From: Progne subis subis
Taxonomy: Eukaryota; Chordata; Aves; Passeriformes; Hirundinidae
Length of the DNA stretch: 64,000 bases
Assembly: GCA_022316685.1 (NCBI GenBank)
Contig: JAKJHU010000151.1
Span: forward strand, 1,006,624 to 1,070,623
Reading direction: 5' to 3'
Numbering within the stretch: the first letter of the stretch is position 1; the number at the start of each line of letters is the position of its first letter. The position numbers and the translations under genes were made by a program. Shown here piece by piece: positions 47,701-59,700 of this stretch. Under the pieces are notes generated by a model. That model did not search any database. It had not been told where the DNA came from and was given only the letters and a program-made list of their open reading frames with translations.

Positions 47701-50700
47701 GGGAATGGATTGGGTTGGAAGGGATGTTAAAATCATCTCATCCCAACCCCCTGCCATGGGCAGGGACACCTTCCACTATCCCTGGTGACTCCAAGCTCCA
47801 TCCAGCCTGGACACTTCCAGGGATGGGGCAGCCACAGCTGCTCTGAGCAACCTGTGCCAGGGATTCACCACCCTCACAGGGAAGGATTTCTTTCTAATAT
47901 CCAATTTAAACTTGCCCTCTGTCATCTTGAGACCCTTTGCCCTTGTGCTGTGGCTCCAGGCCCACTTCCATGGTCCTTTTTTCCCAATGCTCCATCAGGT
48001 TTGCCAAAGCCAGTGCTGGTGGAATGGGCAAATCTCCAGATGCCCGAAGAGGAAAGCTAAGAAAAATCTCATTGTGAGAAAAGAAAGTGAGGAATCAAGA
48101 CAGAAACACTGTCCAGAAGGAAGTAAGGAAAAGATAAGCAGAAAAAAACTTCATACGTTTTTAAAACGGGATTGGAGCGGGCGCTTTTCAGGATCAACAG
48201 GGATTTGGGATGGGATTTGAGAGTTCTGTTTTTTCCCAGAGAAGCTGTGGCTGCCCCATCCCTCGAAGTGTCCAAGGCCAGGTTGGATGGGGCTTGGAAC
48301 AACCTGGGGTAGTGCAAGGTGTCCCTGCCCATGGCAGGGGGGTGGGATGAGACGATCTTTAACGTTCCTTCCAATCCAAACCATTCCGTGATTCTATGAA
48401 TTATAAACCGAGTCCAGATCCTGCACGTGAGCTGCAGGACAGGAGCCAAAGCAAAAGCCACTCCAGCTGCAGGGAGCTGAATGTGGCAGGGAGCTCATCA
48501 ACAAGAAGGAGAAAATCCAAGGAATTTGCAGAGCTCTGTCCAGCGCTGAGCTCGGCACAAATGAAGAGCTGCTGTTTAAAATGAATGCCAAGCCAGATGC
48601 TGGCAGGAAAAGAGGGATATGGATGTGATTCCAGCTTCTCTAACAGAGCTGGATCAAAGGATTCCTGCTGAGGGGGAAAGCAGGAGAACCACTTCCCGTG
48701 CTATCAAAGCACAGGAGAAGCAAAAACCTGGGCTTTTTAAAAAGCCTACAAAACCACAGACCCCTCCCAATATCCAGCCCAAACCCTGGAATTTCTTTAG
48801 CAATTAACTCCCAGGGAGCAGCAGCATTGGAGATGTTAAACCCTGAGAACTCAGATCTGCACAGGAAAAAACATTTCCTGTGTAGTACAAAGGAGCCTGA
48901 AAATAACCACTACCCTGCTTTAATGTGAAGAACTCCCAGCTACAAGAATTCCGACCTGGGTAACTCTGTGTATTTAGGAAGAAAAATGGGAAGAAATTGC
49001 CTGGTGGAGCCTGCAGTCTGCCAGGCAAAGGTCAGGTTTTGAAAGGGAGAAACAAACTTGCAGCAAGGTTTTCCAACAATGGGATTTTCTCTTTTTTCTT
49101 TTTTTTTTTGGTAGCAATTGGGGAGGAAAAGGAGTCGAAGTGATGGGAGTGATTAGGAAGGAAGAACTCTGAGTCAGTCCCAAGCTAACATTCCAATATA
49201 CGTCCAAAATCTCCCTTATATAAAGAGAGATTTATAATCCACGTGGAAGCCACTCACTGCTTATTGCAGCCTTAAAAATGAGGGTTTGGTGCATCCCAGA
49301 CACCAAAAGAGCTTTAAATTTTCATCAGGACGCCTGGGTGGGGGTGGCTGGGTATTTTGATGCAAATCCTGCTGTGGCTGTCTCCAAGTCTTTGGTTCCT
49401 TTGATGCTTCCTGTTTGCAAATAAGCTGTCAGGGGGATAAATATTCCACACACACAGAGCTCATTCAGTTTCCTGCTCAGGGGTTACACCAGCTTCCAGT
49501 TTGGTCCGGGATTAAATGGAAGGGCAACAGTGTGAAACCTCCACAGGTTTGGGAGGAGGGTGAGCACAGCAAGCCAGCTGCTCCTGAGGTGCTGTTTTTA
49601 GATTCTTCCGTCTCTTCAGTCCCAAATTCCAGCAGAAAATTCCTGCCTACAACACCAAAACATCCTTCTGAGTTAGGAAAAAAATCACCTCCACCTTCCT
49701 TGCCCCACCTGAAGCTGAAGACTGCAAGGGAGAAAAAATTTACCAGAGAATATCCAGAGTGGGAAGGGACCTGCCAGGATCCTGATAAGGTCATACAGAG
49801 ATCCATCAGTGCATTAAAATCGTGTTAAAATCCAGACTTTTCAACTTGTTAGTCATCAGATCTTGCCGGATATCATCCTGCTCCTATCTTAATTCCCTAG
49901 TATGGAAAAATTAACTTTGGGAAAGAGTGTCTACATCCCTGATCAGTCCATACAGCAACAAATCCCAGAATTCCAGAATGGTTTGGGTTGGAAGGGATCC
50001 TAAAGACTGTCTGATTCCACCCCCTGCCATGGGCAGGGACACCTCCCACTATCTCCGGCTGCTCCAAACCCTGTCCAACCTGGCCTCGGACACTTCCAGG
50101 GATGAGACATCCAAAGCTCCTCTGGGCAACCTATGCCAGGGATGAACTTTTCCCCAATATCTCATTTAAAGGTCCCTTCTTCAGCTTAAAGCCATTTTGA
50201 GTGTGACCTCATTTTCCTGCTGCAGGGATGAGGTGGCCAAGGCTTGAACAACACCTGGCTGTGTGGTCCTGTGTGCTCTGAACATGGACCCTGCTGGAAA
50301 ACGCGATTTTAATCAGGAATAGTTGAGGGTGCTTCCAGTGGGAGCACTTTAGAGTTGAGGTACGGGCAAAAGAAACTAAGCGTCACATGGAATAAATTTT
50401 ATGTAATAAACTGGAAAAGAAAATATGGGAAAATCCATGTTTATTCCCCATGGAAGGGCAATTCCTTATTATTGTACTCTGAGGCTCAACTTAGCTCACC
50501 ATTAGGAATGTGCTTTGGTTTCCAGCAAAACAACTGCAGTGAAACGACAACTGTGGCCAGTGCCACATTCCTGGGAATGCCTGGAATACGAGCAAGGTTC
50601 AGACCTGACTGGCATTCCAGGAATTACCCTGCTGCCCGGAATTCTCTGACATACCAGCCCCACTCCTTAGGAAGCTGATGTCAGTGGGGAAACCCCAATC

Positions 50701-53700
50701 CCAGTGGGATGTGGATTAGGACTCCTCAACCGCAGGTTGATGGAAAAGCAGAATTCATCCCCAAACCTTGTCTCCACTTACAATTCCCTACAACTCCCTG
50801 GAAGGAGGTTGTACCCGGGGGCGGGTCTCTCTTCCCAAGGGATTGGACAAGAGGAAATGTCCTCAAGTTTTGCCAGGGGAGGTTTAGTTTGGATGTTGGA
50901 AAAAATTTCTTCACTGAAAGGATTGCCAAGAGAGATGAGATTTTAAATGTTGGAACAGGTGCCCAGGGAAGTGGTGGAGTCACATCCTGGGAGGAATTTT
51001 TAGATGTGGCACTTTGGGACGCAGTTTAGTGGTTGGACTTGATGATTTTAGAGGTCTTTTTCAACCACAATGATTCTGTGAGCCCCTGATTATGTTTCCA
51101 GTTCTGCCAGTAACTTTTCTGGGAAAGTGAGCAAAGGACAATTTTCTTTATCAAGGGTACATAGCACTAACACTTAACCCAAGTTTCCATCTGTCAGGAT
51201 ACCTAAAAAGGAGGAACACGTGCTCATATAAACCTTTGTGTCTTGGCTGAAAACCCCTCAAAAAGGGGTTCTAAAAATCATATTTTACCCTTGAAGCTGG
51301 AGAAATTCTCAACAATAAATAAATAAATGTGATGGTTGAATTTTCCACTCTTTTTCCTAAAGAGACTGAAAATCTGTTCCTTCACCCCATTCCTCTCTTG
51401 GTGTTTCCTCAAAGTCTGACAATTTAGGAGCTCATGTGAAAGGAGCTTTGTGTTTAGAGTGATACAGTACTGGGTACCACTGGAGTACTGTGGGGATGGC
51501 ACTGAGATTAAAAGTCCCTAAAAAATTGATCCCCAAAAATTCCATTCCTAGGAATCCCCACATGTCCTGTGCAGACTTTTAGTTCCAGTTTCATCAGCAC
51601 TTTTCTGACTCTGGAGCTGAGGGAGGAACAGCAGGATCAGGACAAGCATCGTGTCCTGGAAAGGACTGAGGACAATGGGACATGCTGCCAGGAGAAGTTG
51701 GGAAAATGCCAGGCTTGGAGAGAGACTTGGGAGCTTGACTTTGTGGTTGTTTATTTTATAAAAGGGAAATCAGGGAGAGCAGCAATGCAGGCAGACGGAG
51801 CAGACCCAGGAAATATCCCTTCTGCTCTGGGATGAGGAGGGGTTCAGGGATACTCCAGGATCCTGATGACCTTGTACATGCCCACAAGGCACGGAGCTGG
51901 TTAAAGAAAGTTTGGATTCCTGTCATGGAAGGGCTGGGGATAGGTCCAGGGTGCTCTGCAATGCAAATGAAAGCCAGACTTCCACTAAGGTTTGTTTTAT
52001 CACTGCCACCAGAAGAAACACTCCATCGTTTTATAACATAAACATACATAAAAGAGAAAACATTCTTTTGTTGTTCCCTTAATCCCTGTTATCTGCTCTT
52101 TGCCTTCTCAGGGCGAGCTGAAGATGGGGCCTGAGTTCTTCAGCAGAAAACGGTAGATAAAGGGCTGGAAAAAAACCTATTTATTTGACTTTGTATTGCT
52201 TTGGATGTTTTTTAAACCAATACCCACTCATGACTTGCCAATCCCGCTCTTCACACACTCCCCCTCTCCTGCTGCATCTGAGGGAAAATTCCCAACTTGA
52301 AAAATTCAGTCAATATGCAAAAGCCACCTTCAGAACCTCCTTCAGCAGCTCAAAGCTCTTTGATGCTGACAGTGGCAACTTTAACTCTACATAGATGTAT
52401 CTCTGAAATGCTAAAACCTTCCCAATCTATAAACCCCTTCTGCAAACAGACCACAGATTAGCTTTTACACTGGATTTAAGCATTTTTTTGAGTTTACAGC
52501 TGCATCATATTGAAATAACTGGGAAAAAAAAACCAAACAAACCCACAAAAAAAAAAAACAACCACAAAAAACCCCCTAAAAAACAACCCAGAGAGGTGAC
52601 ACTGAGTGAGACACACTGGGATTCTGGGCCAGAGAGATCTGATTTTGATTTGAACCTGCAGATCCACTGCCTCTCACTCAGTTACATTGGACAGCCCATA
52701 ATGACACCTTACCACATGCAATAAAAGTAGGATTTGCTGGGGTAACATCCCTGGAGCTCAGCACTGCAATGATGCGAGGTCAGAACACAGACCAAAGGCT
52801 CTGCAGGGCGCTGCTTCCTTCCAAAAAACCCCGAACCTCCTGTGCCATCACCCTCTGAGCTCTGCTCTTGCCTCCAAGGGCGTCCCATCAAAATGAGCCC
52901 TGCCAGTGCCACATCTGCCACTTCACAGGGAGTGTCCCATCCTGGATCTGTCTTAGGCTCATGGAATCACCGAGGTTGGAAGAGACCTCCAAGATCACTG
53001 ATCCAACTGATCCAGCACTGACAAGGCCACCACTACACCACGTCCCCGGGTGCTGCATCCACACGGTGCTTGAACACTTCCAGGGATGGTGACTCCACCA
53101 CTTCCCTGGGGCAGCCTCCTCAAATGCTTGGGCCAACCTTTCACGGTAGAAACTTTTCCAAATATCCAACCTGAACCTCCCCTGGTGCAATGGGAACTGG
53201 TTCATCTCATTCTCTCACTTTTTACCTGGGAGAGAAGACTGACCCCTACCTGACTCCAACCTCCTGTCAGGGAGTTTTGGAGAGTAGAAGGCTCCCCCTG
53301 AACCTCCTTTTCTCCAGGCTGAGTCCCACCAGCTCCCTCAAGTGCTCCTCATCAGACTCCTGCTACAAATCCTTCCTCATCTTTGTTGCCCTTCTCTCCC
53401 CAGCCTCCCAATGTCTTTCTTGTCATGAGGGGCTTTGATTACAAATCACCAAGAATTGCTATAATTAGCTCACCTTGCCTCTCTCCCGAGTGCAGGAAAT
53501 TTAATTTCTTACTGTCAGCCTGGCTCTGCCACTTGTTTTTTCTCTTCAGCTGGAGCTGTAAGAATTCCTTGCAGCCTTTCAGTCCTTGCCCAGCTGGCTG
53601 AGACAAGGTGCCATCAGCCTGCTCTCCCCTATTTTGTTATCTACAACATCAATTATTACAGAGGCTCCTGAGAATTTTTTCCAGTCCCAGATCTCTGCCC

Positions 53701-56700
53701 CTATGAAAGGCTGAAAGGTCCTTTCAAGGAGTCCCCTTTTCCCTGGAACTTTGATCTTGTCAAGGAAAAAAACCAAAACATGGATATCACAGGATCACAG
53801 AATGGTTTGGGTAAAAAGACTATAAAAATTATTCCATTCCAATCCCCAGACATGGGCAGGGACACCTTCCACCATCCCAGGTTGCTCCAAGCCCTGTCCA
53901 TGCTGGCCTTGGACACTTCCAGGGATGGGGCAGCCACAGCTTCCCTGGGAAACCTGCGCCAGGGTCTCAGCACCCTCACAGGGAGGGATTTTTCCCTAAT
54001 ATCCAATCTGACCCTGCTGTCTTTCAGGTTAAAGCCCTTGCCCATTGTTGATTGTCACAGTCTTGTCACTACATGACCTTGTCAAAGTCCCTCTCCAGCT
54101 CCTGTAGGGCCTGAAAGGCCGTGCCAAGCTCATCTAGGAGCCTTCTCCTCTCCAGGCTGAACAATCCAATTCTCTCAGCCTTTCCTCAGAGCAGAAATGC
54201 TCCAGCCCTTGGAGAACCTTCACGGCCTTGTCTGGACTCACTCGTGTACACATGCTCATATCACAGGTGATCAGCTGCCACAAATAACCTGCATTTAATG
54301 GGCTCCAGTCCCCAAAATGTGCTCCCAACATCACACCTGAAAACCCACCGCTGTGGCCATTCTAAATATCCCACCACTGCCACTTTGGCCCCACAGGGGA
54401 GGGGAGATGCATCCCCTCTTTCTGACCTCTCCACTTTCCACCCAGATTTCCTCATGGTCAACCCAATCTCTAGTTCCTCCCTAGGAGTGGATGGATAGGG
54501 CACAAAGGGATGACCTGGAGAGGAATGCCAAGAACAGACACAGGGAAGACAACACCACGGACAGACACAGGAACAGACATCCTCCTCCTGGGCTGCTGTG
54601 TGGTGCATGTGGGTTTTTTTTTTTGCAACATGCATGGTAGTATTGGTAAAACAAATTTCCTGCTGTTTCCCGTGTTCCTGCTGGCACCAGAGGGCTTCTG
54701 GACGTGTATGACTGACCTTGCTGTCCGTTGTTGGAGACTCCTTCTCCTTCTCTGCGTGCTGGAGTTTTCTGTTCAGGTCCTGGAACATGTCTTGGTGACG
54801 TTTCCTTGTGTGCATGATTTTCTGGAGCAAACACAAAGGGCCACAGGTCAGCAAACCCTGTTCACCAGGAACACAGCCAGAGCTGCATCATTAAATCCCA
54901 GAGAGCTCCATCTCCCTGCAGGTGCCTAAAACACCTTCAGCATTTACTGAGGACCCACTGCAGCACTGCCTTTGTTTTCAAGGTGAGATGGTGGGAGAAA
55001 GTGGAAAATACTAATTTTTGACCTAAAAAAAAACCCCTTAAACTTGCAACAATCAAAGTTTTATGCTGCAGAATTTGAGCTTGACCGTCAGTGTCCTAAG
55101 GAAGGTTTGCTGCCCTTCGTTGTCTGATACCTGTCCCCGTGCCCGGCCTTTCCTCAGTTTGTCACCTCTGTAAATGTGTTCAGAGCTCACCCAAACATGT
55201 AGAATTCGAGGAATTTTATTAGAAACTGTTCCACAATCTCATTTTCTTTTTAACTTGACCTGTCTGCATTTCACTTCTACCTTCCACCGCCCAGAAGGAG
55301 AGGCAGGAAAATTTCTAGAAGGACTTCCCTGTCCATTTATGAGCAGGCTGAATACAGATTTCCTCTGCTCTGGCAAGGGTGAGATAATTGGAGAGGGAGG
55401 CTCAAAAAGTTTGGGACCAACATTCAGAAAGGGATTTACTCACCTCAAAATCTAACTCTGCGTACCGGGATTTCCGCCTCTGGGTATTCGGGAGAGAAAG
55501 AGATGGGTAAAGGTTAGGAAGATGTTAAAACAGGAAGAGTCCTTCTCCTTTCCCTTTTCCTACACCTTTAACGTGTTTTTTTGGCTCTTCATGATGGTAA
55601 GTGCCAAATATTTAGAGTTATTGAATCATTTATGTTCGAAGGGACCTTAAAATCAACCAGTTCCACACTCCTGCCATGGGCATAGACACTTTCCACTATC
55701 CCAGGTTGCTCCAAGCCCTGTCCAGCCTGGATCACTGGGGTTTCCTCATCTCCATCATGACTGGAACCATCAAAATGGGAAACAGGGCAGAGGATAAAGG
55801 GAAGAAGATAAGACAGGCCATGTGCCTGGAATTAAAATGAACAGTCTTTGACAAATTAGCAACTTTTTTTTTTTGACTCTGCAGCACCCGTAGGGCTAAA
55901 ATTCCAGCAAAGGAATGTGCTCTGGAAGTTGTGACATCACATTCCAAAATATGATCACATGCCAGTGGTCCCCCAGGGCAATACCACACTGGCATTGCAT
56001 CCTGGGCTGCACTTTCCCCGTAGTTCTCCTTTCCAACCCCCTGGAGTGGCCAGATTGAGGGCAGGACACCACCCTGGGCTGGGAACAGCACCACAATTCC
56101 CACGCTCACCTCCAAGGAGCTCATGGAGAGGGTGGAGACGGTCTCGCTCTTGGACACCACACCCGAGTTCCCTGAGTCACCCGTGTCACACATGCTGTTG
56201 GGAATCTGTGACTCGTTGGAGATGGTATGTGGAGCCAGCTGCTGCTGCTGCTGGATCATGGAGGAACCCTGCACCTCACTGCACGCCACGGCCACCGGCT
56301 CCCGCGGGGGGCTCTTGACCACGAAGCCGGGGTCGGTGGCCATGCTGAGGTGGATGAGCCGCGTCTGAGGCATCTGGTCGATGTTGATGCTGTATTTGCT
56401 CTCATCTTTGGGCTTGGCCCTCAAGGTGGACGTGTTGGTGGGCAGGATCACGTAGCTGGTGTCCAGGGTCTGTTCTTGCGCCCGTGACAGCTCCGAGTCC
56501 AGCTTCTTGAAGATGTCCCCGTCGCAGATGTAGATGGATTTAGGCGGCTGGTTCTTGTCCTTCTTCAGAGTGAGGGAGTGGTTGCTGAACTCGTTCAGGT
56601 TGATGGCCCCCAGGTAGTGCGGGGAGCCCTGAAGGTGCATCTTGGAGACGTTGGCTGGAAGACTGTTGAAGTTGGAGGAACTTTTCTGGTGGCTGAGTTT

Positions 56701-59700
56701 CAGTTTCTCTTCGTCGGGCAGCGACGGGCGCTTCAGGGTCCCCGTGATGGTCGAGGTTCTGCACGTGGTGATGTCTTTGTTCAGCACTGGGGAGACAGAG
56801 AAGCGTCCTCAGCACCTCCCCTGGGATTTCGTTGGCACATCAAGACACCTCCCACAGTCACTCCCTGCCAGCACCTCTCCCAAAGGTGTTTAACATTATT
56901 TATAACGGCACAACAGTGTTTGGCATTATTTATAGTCTTAAAATCCAGGATACTGAGGGCAAAATTAGAGCCAGGGAGGAAAAAAAACTTTGTTATTTTG
57001 GGAAAGTTCCCTGTGATGTGAGTTTTCCAATGCAACCACACAATACATTGAAAACCAAAGAGATTTTTAGCTATTTAGTACATCTAGTATGCATGTATAC
57101 ATAAAATCTCTCCATTATTAGCCTGTGGAGTAGAATACTTTAAAATAAAAGGTTGCTTTCATGTAACAAAATTATTTTGATTCAGGATATAGCTGAAATA
57201 CAGCATTATCAATGATTCATACAGCTACAGAATCATCAAATGGCCTGGGCTGGAAGAGAACTTAAAAGATCATCGAGTTCCAGCCCCCTTCAAATTTAAA
57301 TTTTTGTATTAACTCACTAAAATACTTCAGGTTGCTCTCTTAGGTTGCTTATATCACAGGTGATCAGCTGTCACAAATAACCTACATTTATAGGTTAATA
57401 TATTGGTATTTTGAAACACATCATATTTTGTTATGAATTTCAAGCTGCTCTCCAAAAAATCTTACATCCCAGTAATCATGGTAAGCCTTGGCGAGAGCTC
57501 ATTATTTAGCAATTTTTGATTTCCTTTCAGGAAAGCAAGCGGTGACAGGAATATTTCTTAAAAAGAGAGGAAAACTGAGGAGGACGTGAAGACTGCCATA
57601 AAGGACATTTGGACACCCACTCCCATATAACACTGTCCACAAAAAGACAAAACAAAACAAAACAAAACAAAACAAAAACCACAAAAAACATTTCTCCCTT
57701 TTCCAGACATAATAATCTATTGCTCAGCTGATTTCAGGCTGCAACAAAGATCACAGGAAAATAATGACATCAACCTTGATGTCTCCATTGGGTGAAAAAA
57801 TCAGAAAATCATGGAAATCAGACTGTGGGGCAGGGACAAAGTGTTGTGGGCTACTTACCTGGGACTTCAGCACAGAAAAAGAGAAAGAAATGCATGTTCC
57901 CCTTTCACTCATCTCAGGAGGAAATAAAAGGAGGTAAATGGATCTTTTTTAGGACCAGGGAGAAGGATTGGGGGTGAGCTGACATTATTCAGCTGCTCCA
58001 TGGGGGCAGAGGTGGGACGTGGGCATCCCAGGGCACTGAGGACACACTGGTTTTCCTACCAGCTCTGAGTGAGAGTGAGGGAAGATCAAAGCTCCCCTCC
58101 CCAAGAGTACAGAGCAGGCAAGGCAGGATGAGCAGGGCACCAAGGAGAATAACAAGAGCTTTTAAAAAGCTTTTAAAGCTAAAAACTCTGGCAGCCACAA
58201 TCTCTGGGATAAATCTGAACAAGTCAAACCCTTCCCTTGGGAGTCCCAGTAAGGTTTATTGATCTGGGCTCTTCTCCACGCTCACATCAGCTGCAGAAAA
58301 CAGGTTTGGAGAGGTTTCCACGTGGAAATCTCCAAGCATGGAGAGGAGTGAGCCTTCATCACCAAGCCCTGGAGCAAATCCTACCAGGGGATCAATGTGA
58401 GGTGGTTACGAGTGGTTCCAGCCCCATCTCAAGAAGGGAGATGGTGCCTCCAGGAGAAATGATGGCCAGAAATCACTGGACAGGTTCCTGGTTTTCATTA
58501 TTGGATAAGCAGAGTGCGTGGGATGATGCACCACTCCAAAAGGTCTCTGAAATGAGGTTTGTTATTAACTGCTTATCTTGGCACAATCTAATAGCACTTT
58601 ATGAGAGGAGGAGAATCTCCAGGCAGACAAATACAAATTAAAGAGCTGGATGCTGGCAAAGGAGGGGAAGATTAGGCTGTTGGCAAAATGCTGATCCTCC
58701 AAGGCTCCTGCCTTGAAATCACCTGAAACAAATCAGCTCCTTCCCTTCCTCTGGGAAACTCGATTTGGGATTAAGAGGTGTGGCGGCAGATCCAGAAAGG
58801 CTCCTCCAGAGGAGGAATCTGCAGTGGTTCACAGCTGACTCTGCCTGGGGAGTGTTCCCTGAGCATCCCCTCGACTCAGACATGGCCCCACACACACCTT
58901 CTTCACACGTGATTTTTTTGGGACTGAGACATTTGGTGTCAAAAGAGAAGGAGGGAGACAAATGAGAAGAGGCTGACAGCTAGAAATTAGATTAGAGAGT
59001 GTGAGACAAAAAAACAGAAAGAAAAAAAAAATGGACAAGCTCTGAAAGAGATAAATGGACAGAAAGAGACCATGAAATAAGATATCACAGGGGTAAGTGA
59101 GACAAATATACTGTGACTGTGATAAGCACAGGGAGAGGGAGTGATGCAGACAGAAGGACAGGAAAAGATAAATAAGATATAGATAGATATTAGACAGATA
59201 AATGATAGTGACAGTGACAGACAATACACAGAAACACTGTGACAGGGACAAATGTTGACAGACAGAAATACATAAATAACAGGTACAGCAAGACAGACAG
59301 CTGAGGACAGAGATAAATAAGTGATTGCGAGACAGAACGAAAGAGATGAATTATAGATAAATACATCAGAAGCAGATAAATAAATGATAGATGAGATAAA
59401 GAAAAAGATAAATGGAAAGGACAGGTAGATGTTTATAAAAAGAGAGAGGAGGGGAGAAAGAAAAAAGGCAGGGTAGGGAAAGAAGGAGAGAAAGAGAGAA
59501 GGAAAGAAGACAAGAAAAAAAGAAAGAAGGAAGGCAAGAAAGAAAGATTAATTAAAAAAAAAAAAAAGACAACCAAAAAAAACAGAGTGAGAAGCTTTGC
59601 CATAGTGGTAACTGAACAAAGAGTGTGCTGTCCTCAGCTTGGGAAGATCCTGGTTTGGAAGATATGAATTATGTAATTTCCAAGCAAGCTGGTATTTCTC

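Larger units (their letters stand above)
40887..54716 (-). other. ADGRB1: ADGRB1 last intron, about 13.8 kb, CR1-rich
   Basis: This interval has no exon I can support. It holds at least eight CR1 fragments in both orientations (listed separately), AAAAC repeats at 44761-44815 and 45034-45060, and short A or T runs at 42915-42931, 46592-46610 and 46686-46698. The parts between the repeats (for example 41460-45400, 46080-47680 and 51090-52950) show nothing I recognise. Confidence 0.8.
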
